Source of the DNA: Candidatus Caccousia avicola
GTDB taxonomy: Bacteria > Bacillota > Clostridia > Oscillospirales > Acutalibacteraceae
DNA length: 64,000 bases
Assembly (NCBI GenBank): GCA_018712435.1
Contig: DVGZ01000073.1
Span: 1-64,000 of the forward strand
Direction: 5' to 3'
Shown in pieces: positions 55,506 through 64,000 of the stretch (position 1 is its first letter; every line of letters starts with the position of its first letter). The notes under the pieces were generated by a model. That model worked only from the letters and a program-made list of their open reading frames with translations. It searched no databases and was not told where the DNA came from. The translations under genes were made by a program, and so were the position numbers.

Positions 55506-57620
55506 ATGCTGAACAGCATCAACCTGGATGATAGAAGCTTTGAGGATATTCTGGCGGAGGCGATCTCCCAGATCCCCCTCTATTCCGATGAGTGGACCAA
55601 TTTCAACCATTCGGACCCCGGCATCACAGTGCTGCAAAACCTGTCCGCTTTTTCCATGCTGCAGCAGTCGGCCATCAACGAGATCACGGAGCCGATTCAG
55701 CGCAGCCTGCTCCGTCTGCTTGGTTTTGAAGCGGCAAAGGACAAACCCGCGCGCGTCTATGTATCGTGCGGCATACAGGAGCCGCTCTCGCTGCCCGCTC
55801 ACTGGAAATGCCGTGTGGGAGACCTTTGCTTTGAGACGGAGCACCCCGTTACGGTGGAGCCCTGGCGCGTGGGGAAAATTTACACTCTCGCCGCCGGGGA
55901 GGAATACCGGGACGTCACCTATCTTCTGGGACGCTCCATCCCGGTGGACGCCGCCATTTTCGGGACGGATCCGGAGCCGGGGATGGGAATGTGCTGCACG
56001 CTGAGCGGCAGGCCCGCGCCCGGATCCCAAAGCGTCTTTTGGGTGCAGGCGGCCAAAAACACCGGGAGAAACCCGGTGGACGCGCGGGTTCCCGTCAGCT
56101 TTGCCGCTCTGAGGTGGCAGGCCTGGACGGCTTCCGGCTGGACGGATGTGCAGGCCGTGGACGAGACGGACGCTTTTCTGCGGAGCGGGGCTGTCCGCCT
56201 GACCTTCCCGCAGGAGCCGCTGGAGCTGTGCGATCGGCTGCCGGAGCCCGCGTATGCGGTCCGCTGTGTCCTTAAACGGGCGGAGTATGATATCGCGCCG
56301 CGCATCCATTCCTTTACCGGGAATCTGCTGGAGCTGGTGCAGCGCCGGACCCATTCCGCCTGCTTCCGGTTCGCGGGCAGCGGCACGGTCGCGGTAAACA
56401 GCGCCATGAGCCGGTACGGCAACCTCTTTGTCTGCTGCCGGGAGGAAAAGGACGGCCCCCTGCTTGCCTACCGGCCAAAGCCCGCCAAGGAGCAGACAGG
56501 CCGCTTTTACCGGATGGAGCAGGAAGGGGGAACCCTCCTGCTGCATTTTGACCGGGAAAGCTGGGGCTACGGTCCGGCGGAAGGGGAGCCGGAGGCGGTG
56601 CTGGTCCTGTGCTGGGATGACGAGACGACCTATCACCGATCGCTGGGGGCGGTCTACGGGTACGATGATCAGTTGATTCCGCTCGAGCCCTACGGGCACA
56701 TGATTTCCGACAACTTTTCCCTGCTGGCGGAGATGACGGAGAGGGATGGCCGGACTGCCTACCGTCTGATTGCTCCCGGAGGAACCGATCCGGACGATCT
56801 GTGCTATGAGATTCTTCCCTCTCCCGGACAAATCCGGATCCGCACGCCGGGTCTCGGAGCGGGATGCCGCCTGTTTCTGGCCTCCTGCGCCGTCACAGAG
56901 GGCAAGCGGGGCAACATTCGCGAGCAGAACCACTTTGAACCTGAGTCGGGAGAAGGGCTTCCGGCGAAGCTCTCCCTTTTCAATCCGGCCGCCGGGCAGG
57001 GTGGGGAGACGTATGAGACGATGGAGGAGGTGCGCCTGCGCTTTGCCGCGGAGATGCGCCGCCCCACCACGGCGGTGACGGAGAAGGATTACGAGGAAAT
57101 TGTCCGCCGCACGCCGGGACTTTGCATCCACAAGGTCAAGGCTGTGGTCGACGAAACCGCCAACAGCGTGAGCATCGCGGTGAAGCCGCGCTCCGAAAAA
57201 CCGGATCCGCAGCTTTCCCCCGTTTATCTGAACCAGATCCACAAGTGGCTGGAAATGCACCGCCTGCTTTCGGTTCAGATCACTCTGCGGCAGCCTCAGT
57301 ATGTCAAAATGAACGTACAGGCGACGATCTACGTCAAAAGCTATCACAGCGGAGCCCGGAAGGAAATTGAATCGGTTCTGGACCGGCATCTGGATTTTTC
57401 CGCGGCGGATCGCGGATTTGGGGAGACGGTTTCCTATCACCGTCTGGTTCGGGAGCTCGAACAGCTGCCTTGTGTGGAATCTGTTTACGAACTTTTCTTG
57501 ATTCCGCAGGCAAAGGGTGATATGATGTATGTAGGCCATGATATCAGGATGGGAAACCACAGCATTTGTCGGCCCGGCCAGTACCTGCTCGAATTGAGCA
57601 CGCGGGACGGAAGCGATTGA
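55506..57620 (+). CDS. Second baseplate J-like protein (Afp12-like)
   Basis: FNHSDPGITVLQNLSAFSMLQQSAINEITEPIQRSLLRLLGFEAAKDKPARVYV..; PTTAVTEKDYEEIVRRTPGLCIHKVKAVVDETANSVSIAV. Confidence 0.88.
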   Translation: MLNSINLDDRSFEDILAEAISQIPLYSDEWTNFNHSDPGITVLQNLSAFSMLQQSAINEITEPIQRSLLRLLGFEAAKDKPARVYVSCGIQEPLSLPAHWKCRVGDLCFETEHPVTVEPWRVGKIYTLAAGEEYRDVTYLLGRSIPVDAAIFGTDPEPGMGMCCTLSGRPAPGSQSVFWVQAAKNTGRNPVDARVPVSFAALRWQAWTASGWTDVQAVDETDAFLRSGAVRLTFPQEPLELCDRLPEPAYAVRCVLKRAEYDIAPRIHSFTGNLLELVQRRTHSACFRFAGSGTVAVNSAMSRYGNLFVCCREEKDGPLLAYRPKPAKEQTGRFYRMEQEGGTLLLHFDRESWGYGPAEGEPEAVLVLCWDDETTYHRSLGAVYGYDDQLIPLEPYGHMISDNFSLLAEMTERDGRTAYRLIAPGGTDPDDLCYEILPSPGQIRIRTPGLGAGCRLFLASCAVTEGKRGNIREQNHFEPESGEGLPAKLSLFNPAAGQGGETYETMEEVRLRFAAEMRRPTTAVTEKDYEEIVRRTPGLCIHKVKAVVDETANSVSIAVKPRSEKPDPQLSPVYLNQIHKWLEMHRLLSVQITLRQPQYVKMNVQATIYVKSYHSGARKEIESVLDRHLDFSAADRGFGETVSYHRLVRELEQLPCVESVYELFLIPQAKGDMMYVGHDIRMGNHSICRPGQYLLELSTRDGSD

Positions 57621-57645
57621 TCACGGAACAGGGAGAGGAGAAAGC

Positions 57646-58707
57646 ATGGCCGCACTGGTAAAGAAATATCGAATCGGAAAGAACCGGCTGGCACAGGGAT
57701 TGCTCAAAGGCTTTTCCCTGACTGACAGCGGAGAGCTCAGGACCTTCGGAGAAGCTTCGCGCCGTCTTGTTTATCTGGGCGCCCTGGATGGGGTGCAGAA
57801 GGATTTCGCCTGGGGGCGTCTGGCCTTTGAGGCGGAACTGGGAGACGGCATGGCGCTGGGCGTGCGCATCTTCGCATCCAATGAAGCTCGTTTTGTCCGC
57901 AAGGGCGTCCTCACGCAGGTGGACGACTTCCTGCTGGACGAATCGGTGGGGGAGGAGCCGAAAGCCGCGCTGTTTCTGGCGGCGGGCTGCCTGGAAGCGG
58001 TTGGTGTGACGGATCTGCTGCTCAACGGCCTGACCGGCCGTTATCTGTGGATTTCGGTGGAGGTGCTTGGCGCGGGAAGCGCGGTGCTTCGGAATTTCCG
58101 CGTGTATTCCCCGGAGGACAATTTCTTCAACAGCTTTCCCGAGGTGTACCGCACGGATGGGGACTTTTTCCGGCGGTATCTTTCGATTTTCAATGTTATG
58201 TATGCGGATTTCCAGGAAAAGATTGACGCTCTGGATCAGTATCTTGATCTCGATACAGCGCCGTCCGCCCTGCTGCCGGTGTTTGCGCACTGGCTTGGGC
58301 TGGAACTGGATGGAAATTTTCTCGATGACAGCCAGCTGCGGATCCTTTTGAAAAACGCATTTTCCCTGATCTGTGCCAAAGGAACCAGGAAAGCCATCGT
58401 CGGAGTGGTCAGAATTCTGACGGATGCCCCCGTTTATGTGCTGGAGCGTCAGTCCTCTCAGGGAAAAGAGGCGCCCTATGACTTCACCGTCTTGCTCCAG
58501 TGCGTGCCGGATGAACGGTTGTATTCCCGGTTGAAATTTTTGATCAATCAATTCAAGCCACTTCGCAGCAGAGTAAGCCTGGTGTTTTTGGATAATTGCG
58601 GACGTCTGGACTCCTTTGCGTGTCTGGATTTAAACGCGGCGGTTTCTGAGCCTGAGCCCGGCAGGGCAGACAGTGCAGCTCTTAACGGCTTGGTTTGTTT
58701 ACAGTAA
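57646..58707 (+). CDS. Phage tail protein I-like (gpI)
   Basis: FFNSFPEVYRTDGDFFRRYLSIFNVMYADFQEKIDALDQYLDLDTAPSALLPVFAHWLGLELDG..RILLKNAFSLICAKGTRKAIVGVV. Confidence 0.88.
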   Translation: MAALVKKYRIGKNRLAQGLLKGFSLTDSGELRTFGEASRRLVYLGALDGVQKDFAWGRLAFEAELGDGMALGVRIFASNEARFVRKGVLTQVDDFLLDESVGEEPKAALFLAAGCLEAVGVTDLLLNGLTGRYLWISVEVLGAGSAVLRNFRVYSPEDNFFNSFPEVYRTDGDFFRRYLSIFNVMYADFQEKIDALDQYLDLDTAPSALLPVFAHWLGLELDGNFLDDSQLRILLKNAFSLICAKGTRKAIVGVVRILTDAPVYVLERQSSQGKEAPYDFTVLLQCVPDERLYSRLKFLINQFKPLRSRVSLVFLDNCGRLDSFACLDLNAAVSEPEPGRADSAALNGLVCLQ

Positions 58708-58730
58708 AACGCAAGGAGGAAAACGGCTTT

Positions 58731-59030
58731 ATGACGATTTCATCTACAATGCAGGAGAATCAGGCGGTGCTCAAGATTGACGGACGGGTGGACACCAACA
58801 CCAGCCCGCAGCTTCAGGCCGCTATTTTGGACGCGTTCCAGCGCTCCTCGCACATTGTGCTGGATTTTCAGAAGGTTCCGTACATCAGCAGCGCCGGCTT
58901 GCGCGCTCTTTTGATCGGGCAGAAAACGGCCAATTCCAAACGGGGAATCATGGAATTGATTCATGTCTGCCCCGCGGTGATGACCATTCTGCAATCCGTC
59001 GGGTTCGCGGATATTCTGACCATCCGCTGA
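58731..59030 (+). CDS. STAS-domain anti-sigma factor antagonist-like protein
   Basis: LKIDGRVDTNTSPQLQAAILDAFQRSSHIVLDFQKVPYISSAGLRALL; RBS aaggagg. Confidence 0.95.
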   Translation: MTISSTMQENQAVLKIDGRVDTNTSPQLQAAILDAFQRSSHIVLDFQKVPYISSAGLRALLIGQKTANSKRGIMELIHVCPAVMTILQSVGFADILTIR

Positions 59031-59056
59031 GCACGGTTTTTGCATCTGTTCCAACA

Positions 59057-59112
59057 GAAAAAGCCGTATCCGGTTCCATCAGGTGAGGATGGAGCCGGAT
59101 ACGGCTTTTTCT
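59057..59112. terminator. Bidirectional terminator between CIS operon and NRPS/PP2C operon
   Basis: aaaaagccgtatccggttcc..ggagccggatacggcttttt. Confidence 0.88.
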
Positions 59113-59132
59113 TTTTTCGGGAAATCTGCGGT

Positions 59133-60569
59133 TCAGCGAACCTCCAAAACCATCATGGTGATATCGTCAAACTGCTCCGCGCCGGCTGAAAAGGCGTCCA
59201 TGGAAGCCTTTACGCCTCCCAGAAGCTGATCCAGCGGCAGTGTGGCGTTCTTATTGAGGGATTCCAGCAGGCGATCGTCGCCGAACAGTTCGCCGGACGG
59301 ATTGTTGGCTTCCGTCACGCCGTCGGTGTACAGGAAAAGGCGATCCCCCTTGGCGAGGGAAATCTTATCTTCTTTGTACATCATCCCTTCCAGACCGGCC
59401 AGCACAAAGCCGGGATTGATTTTCAGGAAGGAGAATTCACCATTGTTCCGGCGCAGCACGGGGGGATTGTGGCCCGCGTTGACATAGGTGAGTTCCAAGG
59501 TATCGAGATCGAGCACCGCCATGAAGGAGGTGACAAACATCCCTTCTCCGTTGTTTTCACAGAGCTGATCGTTGACGCGGGTAAATACCTCGCCCAGGGA
59601 AACATCCGGCTGCGTCTGGTTTTTGATCAGTGTTTTGGCAATCACCATAAAGAGCGCGGCGGGAACTCCCTTGCCGGATACGTCGGAAATGACGAGAGCC
59701 AGGTGCTTGTCGTCCACCAGGAAGAAATCGTAAAAGTCGCCGCCGACCTCCTTGGCGGGATCCATCGTGGCGTAAATATCAAATTCCTGGCGATCCGGGA
59801 AGGGCGGGAAGATACAAGGAAGCATGTCGCGCTGGATGTTGCGGGCGACGTTCAGCTCCGCCTGCGTTTTCATCGCGCGGGAGGACCAGATCGCGTTGGA
59901 GAAGATCAGCCAGTACATGACCGCGAAGATCAGGCAGATGACCAGATAGAACAGCACGAACAGGATACCCGTCTGCGGAAGAAGGCCCACAGACTGCACG
60001 ATCTGCACGATGCAGAAGAAACCGAAGCAGGCGATGAACGGGATCGGCACATACCGCCCCATCTTGTGGGAGAGAATGTTGAACACATCGATCACCGTGC
60101 GCCGCAGGAATACGACGAAGATAATACCGATGGCGGCCGCGATCAGCGCCTTCATGATCGTGAAGGGAATCAGGAAACGGTAGCCCTCCGGGCCGTAGGG
60201 GTCGATGTTGTTGATAAGGGCTGTCGTGGAAAGGCCCGTGAGGAAGGAGCCGACATTTGAGAGAAAGATGACGGTCACCACGGTGAACAGTTTGGTGCTG
60301 ATGGGCTCCTTGTAGAGATAGAAGCAGGGAAGCGGCAGGAAAATCATCCATCCGAAGAAGATGAAATAATCGTACCATTGCGGACCTGCAAGCCGGCATC
60401 CAAGCCAGGCAAAGACAAAATAGCATGCGAGGGAAAGTCCCCAGCTCAGCCAGGCAAAAATGGGTTTCCGTTTGCATTCCAGCGTGATATGCGTCAGAAT
60501 GACGGCGAGCATGGCGGAAACAAGTCCGGCGGCTGCATACCAGAAAGAATTTTCCGTCAAAATATTCAT
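59133..60569 (-). CDS. Membrane PP2C (SpoIIE/RsbU-type) serine phosphatase
   Basis: ~7 TM N-terminal region; AKEVGGDFYDFFLVDDKHLALVISDVSGKGVPAALFMV; LFLYTDGVTEANNPSGELFGDDRL. Confidence 0.95.
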   Translation of the reverse strand: MNILTENSFWYAAAGLVSAMLAVILTHITLECKRKPIFAWLSWGLSLACYFVFAWLGCRLAGPQWYDYFIFFGWMIFLPLPCFYLYKEPISTKLFTVVTVIFLSNVGSFLTGLSTTALINNIDPYGPEGYRFLIPFTIMKALIAAAIGIIFVVFLRRTVIDVFNILSHKMGRYVPIPFIACFGFFCIVQIVQSVGLLPQTGILFVLFYLVICLIFAVMYWLIFSNAIWSSRAMKTQAELNVARNIQRDMLPCIFPPFPDRQEFDIYATMDPAKEVGGDFYDFFLVDDKHLALVISDVSGKGVPAALFMVIAKTLIKNQTQPDVSLGEVFTRVNDQLCENNGEGMFVTSFMAVLDLDTLELTYVNAGHNPPVLRRNNGEFSFLKINPGFVLAGLEGMMYKEDKISLAKGDRLFLYTDGVTEANNPSGELFGDDRLLESLNKNATLPLDQLLGGVKASMDAFSAGAEQFDDITMMVLEVR

Positions 60570-60602
60570 GAAAATAGATACCTCCTCTGAATGGAACGGG
60601 CC

Positions 60603-63600
60603 TTACAGACCGAACGCTCCCAGCATGTCGAGATTGGTCAGGCAGGTGACGAGATAATCGCGGCTGATTTCCGGCCAGTGGAAGCCGCTGCGGCCCAGGA
60701 TGCCGGCAGTCAGGCGGCACACATAGCCGATTTCATAGTGGCCTTCGGCGGAGCCCTCCAGCTCGGAGATGATGTCCACCAGAAGCTCGCGTTTGTCCGG
60801 CTGTGTCAGGATTTCCGAGATGCGCGCTTCATACTCGCTGTCCTCCAGACAGGCGATCTCGTATCCAATGTCGCGCAGGCTTTCAAAAATGATGCGGTAG
60901 GAAGTGCGCTTGTCATTGAAGATGTGGAAAATGGGCTGCTCGGAGGCGGCGCCCGCAAATTTGACAATCAGCTGAGCGGTGCAGTCCACCGGCGAATAGT
61001 CCACGTCGCTTTCCCAAACGGAACGGGGCGCGAAGCCAAGACGGATGTAAGCTTTGAGACGAGCGGTGAAGGCGTTGGTGGCATGGTTGATCTGGAATTC
61101 ACCGTCGGAGAAGCGTCCCTGCAGGTTTCCGACGCGCAGAATGTGGGCTTTCAGGCCACGCTGAATGGCAGACAGCACCTCGCGTTCTCCCAGGAATTTA
61201 CTTGCCGCATAATCGTTGCTGAGATCCTGATGGAAATAGAAGTCCTCCTCCGTCAGATAGGGGCGGTATTCCGTGCGGCCTTTGAGACCGAACTGTCCGA
61301 CCGTGGGAGTGGAGATATGGAGAAGGGCGGCGTTTTGTTCCAGACAGAGCGACGCCAGGCGGCGCACGCCGTCCACGTTGATCTGGTACATCGCTTCGCC
61401 ATAGGTGAAGTGGGAAACGTCGGCCGCGCAGTTGATCGCAAGCTGGAACTCCGGCTTTTCGCCGGCGAACACATCGTCTTTCGTCAGATCGCCTTCCAGC
61501 ACCGCCAGACGGGTCTCGAAGGCCTCGTCAAAGCTGTCGCCGAAATAGTAGAAGAGCATGGTTTTCAGACGCTGCTCCGCGGTGAGCTTTCCTTTGGCGC
61601 GCGCCATGCAGATGATGAAGGAATCCGTTGTTTCGATCAACTCCCGCAGAACGTGCAGGCCCAGGTAGCCGGTGGATCCGGCCAGGAGAATGCGCTTGGG
61701 CGGAGCCTCGAAGGAGGCGTCCTGCTTCCATGTGAGCAGCGGCGCGAGGGAATCGTAATCAAAGGCGGCGATTTCCGGCCGCTCCTGAACGGCTTCCTCC
61801 TGCTTTAGACCGGAGCACATCAGCCGGACGGTCGGGCTGGAGAAGATGGTGGAGTATTTCAGCGAGATTCCGGCCGCTTCCGCCTCAATTGCAAGGTGGG
61901 CCGCCAGGAGGGAGTCTCCGCCGATTTCAAAGAAATTGTCCTCCGTGCCAATCCGATCCTTTTCCAGCAGGCGGGCAATGATCTCACACAAAAGCTCCTC
62001 CTGCTTGGTTTCGGGAGCCCGGTATTCCACATGGACGGACACTTTAAGAGCGGCCAGCGCCTTTTTGTCCGTCTTTCCGCTGGAGGTGGTGGGCATTTCG
62101 GGAATTTGCAGGAACGCGGAGGGAACCATGTAATACGGGAGCTTGCGGGAGAGAGCGTCTTTAAGCTCCTGCACCGGGATCTCGCGGGTTGCGGTGAAGT
62201 ATCCGCACAGGAACTGCGTTTTCCCATCGTTTTTGAGCAGGACGCAGCAGTTGGATACATCGGGAACAGAGGAGAGCACGGCTTCGATCTCGCCCAGCTC
62301 AATGCGCAGGCCGCGCAGCTTGACCTGATCGTCCATGCGGCCCAGATAGAGCAGCTCTCCGCTGCGGCTCCAGCGCACCAGATCGCCGGTGCGGTACATG
62401 CGCTCCCCGTCGGCGGTGATGAAGCGCGCGGCGGTTTCCTCCGGAAGATTCTGATAACCGCGGGCAAGGCCGACGCCGCCGACACACAGCTCGCCGGGGC
62501 ATCCGGCGGGGAGAAGCTGGCCGCGCCGCCCGAGGATCCGCACAGGCAGATTTCGGACGGGATGTCCCAGATTGGCGTTCGGGCCGAATACCTCCTGCAC
62601 GGTGGTGACGATACTGACTTCCGTGGGACCGTAGGCGTTAAACACATGCAGGCGGGGCGAAAGTCCGCGCAGCTTTTCCCAAAGAAGCGGCTGGAAGGCT
62701 TCGCCGCCGCTCATCAGCACCTCCAGATTTTTCGCGGCCTGGCGGAAATCCTCATAGCCAAGGTAGGAGATGAGACGGGACGGAGTGGCGAACAGCACGT
62801 TGGTGCCTTCCTCCTGCATTTTTCTGCCGAGCAGGGCGGGATTGTCGATCTCCTCCTGAGACGCAAAGCACACGGTCACACCGTTGAGCAGCGGCGTAAA
62901 AATTTCCAGCACGGAAATGTCAAAGGAGAGCGAGCCGATTGCCAGAACCGATTTGCCGTAGCGGGCAACCGCGCCGATGAGCGGGCAGCTTGTCGGATGT
63001 GCCAGATTCACAAGGCCGCGGTGCTCGATCAGCACGCCCTTCGGACGGCCCGTGGTGCCGGAGGTGTAAATGCAGTAGCAGAGATTCTGCGGCAGGATCT
63101 CCGCCCGCGGCTTTTCCTGGGAAGCCGAGACGGCTTCGGAGTAGGGCAGAATGGAGATTCCCTGCGGCAAAAGGGGAAGGAACTCCTCCTCCGTAATCAC
63201 GCAGGACACGGCGGCGTTTTCCAGCATGTAGGCAATGCGGTCCTGCGGATAGGTCGGTTCCAGGAACAAAAAGCCCTGTCCGGCTTTGAGAATGCCGAGA
63301 ACGGAAACCAGCACGCCGGTTCCGCGCGGCAGCATCACCGCTGTCAGACGCTCGCCGGGGCCGGTGCGTGCCAGAAGGGCGTTGGCCACAGCGTTGGCGC
63401 GCAGGGACAGCTCCGCATAGGTGAAAGTGCCGTCCGCGCCGCGAACCGCACAGCGGTCCGGCGTTTTGGCCGCCTGCGCCTCAAACAGATCCACAACGGT
63501 TTTCGGGGAGGGAGGATCCAGATTTTCCAGCTGTCCCAGACGATCGAGCAGATCCTTTTCCTCCGGGGCAACCACCGAGTAGGAGCCGATCGGAAGCTCA

Positions 63601-64000
63601 GGCGAGGAGAGCGCCGTTTCCAGAATCTGCATCACACCCTCGTGCAGGCGGCGGATTTCATCCTCGTTGAACAGTACTTTGCGGTGATCGTAGAAAACGG
63701 TATAGCTGTCGTCAAACAAATCCAGCACATGCAGGATGAGGTTTCCCATCATGGAGGAGGGATCGCCGAACCATACGTCGATGGGGAACTGGTATTCTCC
63801 CGTTTCGATCCGCGTTTTCTGGTAAGAAACGGAAGCGTCGATCAGATCCCGGCCCAGATCCTGGCTGGACGAAATGTTTTCCACAATTTTCGTCAGAGAA
63901 TATTTTTTATGCCGCGCGGCTTCTCCGGCGCGCGCGGCAACCGCCCGGCACAGCTCGGGGAAGGTCTGTTTCGGGTCCGGCGTGCACCGCAGGGGCAGCT
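60603..64000 (-). CDS. Non-ribosomal peptide synthetase, partial: C-terminal part of C domain, A domain, PCP, terminal thioester reductase (SDR)
   Basis: YIYTSGTTGRPKGVLIEHRG (A3), NAYGPTEVSIV (A5), GELCVGGVGLARGYQN, MYRTGDLVRW; PCP FFEIGGDSLLAAHLAIE; reductase ILLAGSTGYLGLHVLRELIE; frame stays open to the window edge upstream of 63884. Confidence 0.94.
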   Translation of the reverse strand, partial: LPLRCTPDPKQTFPELCRAVAARAGEAARHKKYSLTKIVENISSSQDLGRDLIDASVSYQKTRIETGEYQFPIDVWFGDPSSMMGNLILHVLDLFDDSYTVFYDHRKVLFNEDEIRRLHEGVMQILETALSSPELPIGSYSVVAPEEKDLLDRLGQLENLDPPSPKTVVDLFEAQAAKTPDRCAVRGADGTFTYAELSLRANAVANALLARTGPGERLTAVMLPRGTGVLVSVLGILKAGQGFLFLEPTYPQDRIAYMLENAAVSCVITEEEFLPLLPQGISILPYSEAVSASQEKPRAEILPQNLCYCIYTSGTTGRPKGVLIEHRGLVNLAHPTSCPLIGAVARYGKSVLAIGSLSFDISVLEIFTPLLNGVTVCFASQEEIDNPALLGRKMQEEGTNVLFATPSRLISYLGYEDFRQAAKNLEVLMSGGEAFQPLLWEKLRGLSPRLHVFNAYGPTEVSIVTTVQEVFGPNANLGHPVRNLPVRILGRRGQLLPAGCPGELCVGGVGLARGYQNLPEETAARFITADGERMYRTGDLVRWSRSGELLYLGRMDDQVKLRGLRIELGEIEAVLSSVPDVSNCCVLLKNDGKTQFLCGYFTATREIPVQELKDALSRKLPYYMVPSAFLQIPEMPTTSSGKTDKKALAALKVSVHVEYRAPETKQEELLCEIIARLLEKDRIGTEDNFFEIGGDSLLAAHLAIEAEAAGISLKYSTIFSSPTVRLMCSGLKQEEAVQERPEIAAFDYDSLAPLLTWKQDASFEAPPKRILLAGSTGYLGLHVLRELIETTDSFIICMARAKGKLTAEQRLKTMLFYYFGDSFDEAFETRLAVLEGDLTKDDVFAGEKPEFQLAINCAADVSHFTYGEAMYQINVDGVRRLASLCLEQNAALLHISTPTVGQFGLKGRTEYRPYLTEEDFYFHQDLSNDYAASKFLGEREVLSAIQRGLKAHILRVGNLQGRFSDGEFQINHATNAFTARLKAYIRLGFAPRSVWESDVDYSPVDCTAQLIVKFAGAASEQPIFHIFNDKRTSYRIIFESLRDIGYEIACLEDSEYEARISEILTQPDKRELLVDIISELEGSAEGHYEIGYVCRLTAGILGRSGFHWPEISRDYLVTCLTNLDMLGAFGL

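Noticed and set aside
52338-57560. 1740-aa minus-strand ORF (and similar long antisense ORFs such as 37210-41706 and 30810-33902)
   Set aside because: They lie opposite clearly conserved CIS genes; Arg/His/Gln-rich composition is typical of antisense frames in GC-biased DNA; no coherent domain motifs.

Overview
This 64 kb window comes from a GC-rich, probably spore-forming Firmicutes/Clostridia-type genome (a YpeB-like germination protein, TmcAL next to ackA, and clostridial-style operons). The left ~24 kb is mostly housekeeping or accessory metabolism: a 3' tRNA fragment, an anchored serpin, tmcAL/ackA, a sugar-utilisation block with a decayed regulator/solute-binding-protein scar, nagA, serA/serC, a zinc ABC operon behind a perfect 29-bp operator palindrome, ypeB, lrgAB, and a fluoride-riboswitch-like leader in front of a truncated cation:proton antiporter. 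The centre (about 24.0-59.0 kb) is one large contractile injection system (CIS/eCIS-like) locus: AAA+ ATPase, response regulator, histidine kinase, DUF4255, PAAR-like DUF4280, sheath, tube, tail-assembly proteins, second tube-like protein, CIS_tube adaptors, gpD, gpV, gp25, two gpJ-like baseplate proteins, gpI and STAS. Its unusual part is a ~11 kb envelope-type module (28.5-39.8 kb) encoded ahead of the structural genes: an adaptor-like protein, a single-TM protein, a HAMP protein with a degenerate cyclase-like domain, a membrane MORN protein, a TolC-like coiled-coil secreted protein and a long anchored coiled-coil protein. No capsid, lysis, integrase or obvious tail-fibre genes are present. 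Cis-signals read directly from sequence include two pairs of 11-bp-phased TTTAGAAA repeats at the likely CIS promoter, a perfect hairpin between the Shine-Dalgarno and ATG of the sheath gene, a hairpin after the tube gene, and a possible -1 frameshift linking the tail-assembly protein to an untracked DUF6760-like ORF. The right edge holds a convergent NRPS (C-A-T-reductase, partial) plus a PP2C phosphatase. All product names come from reading protein motifs by eye; no database search was run.
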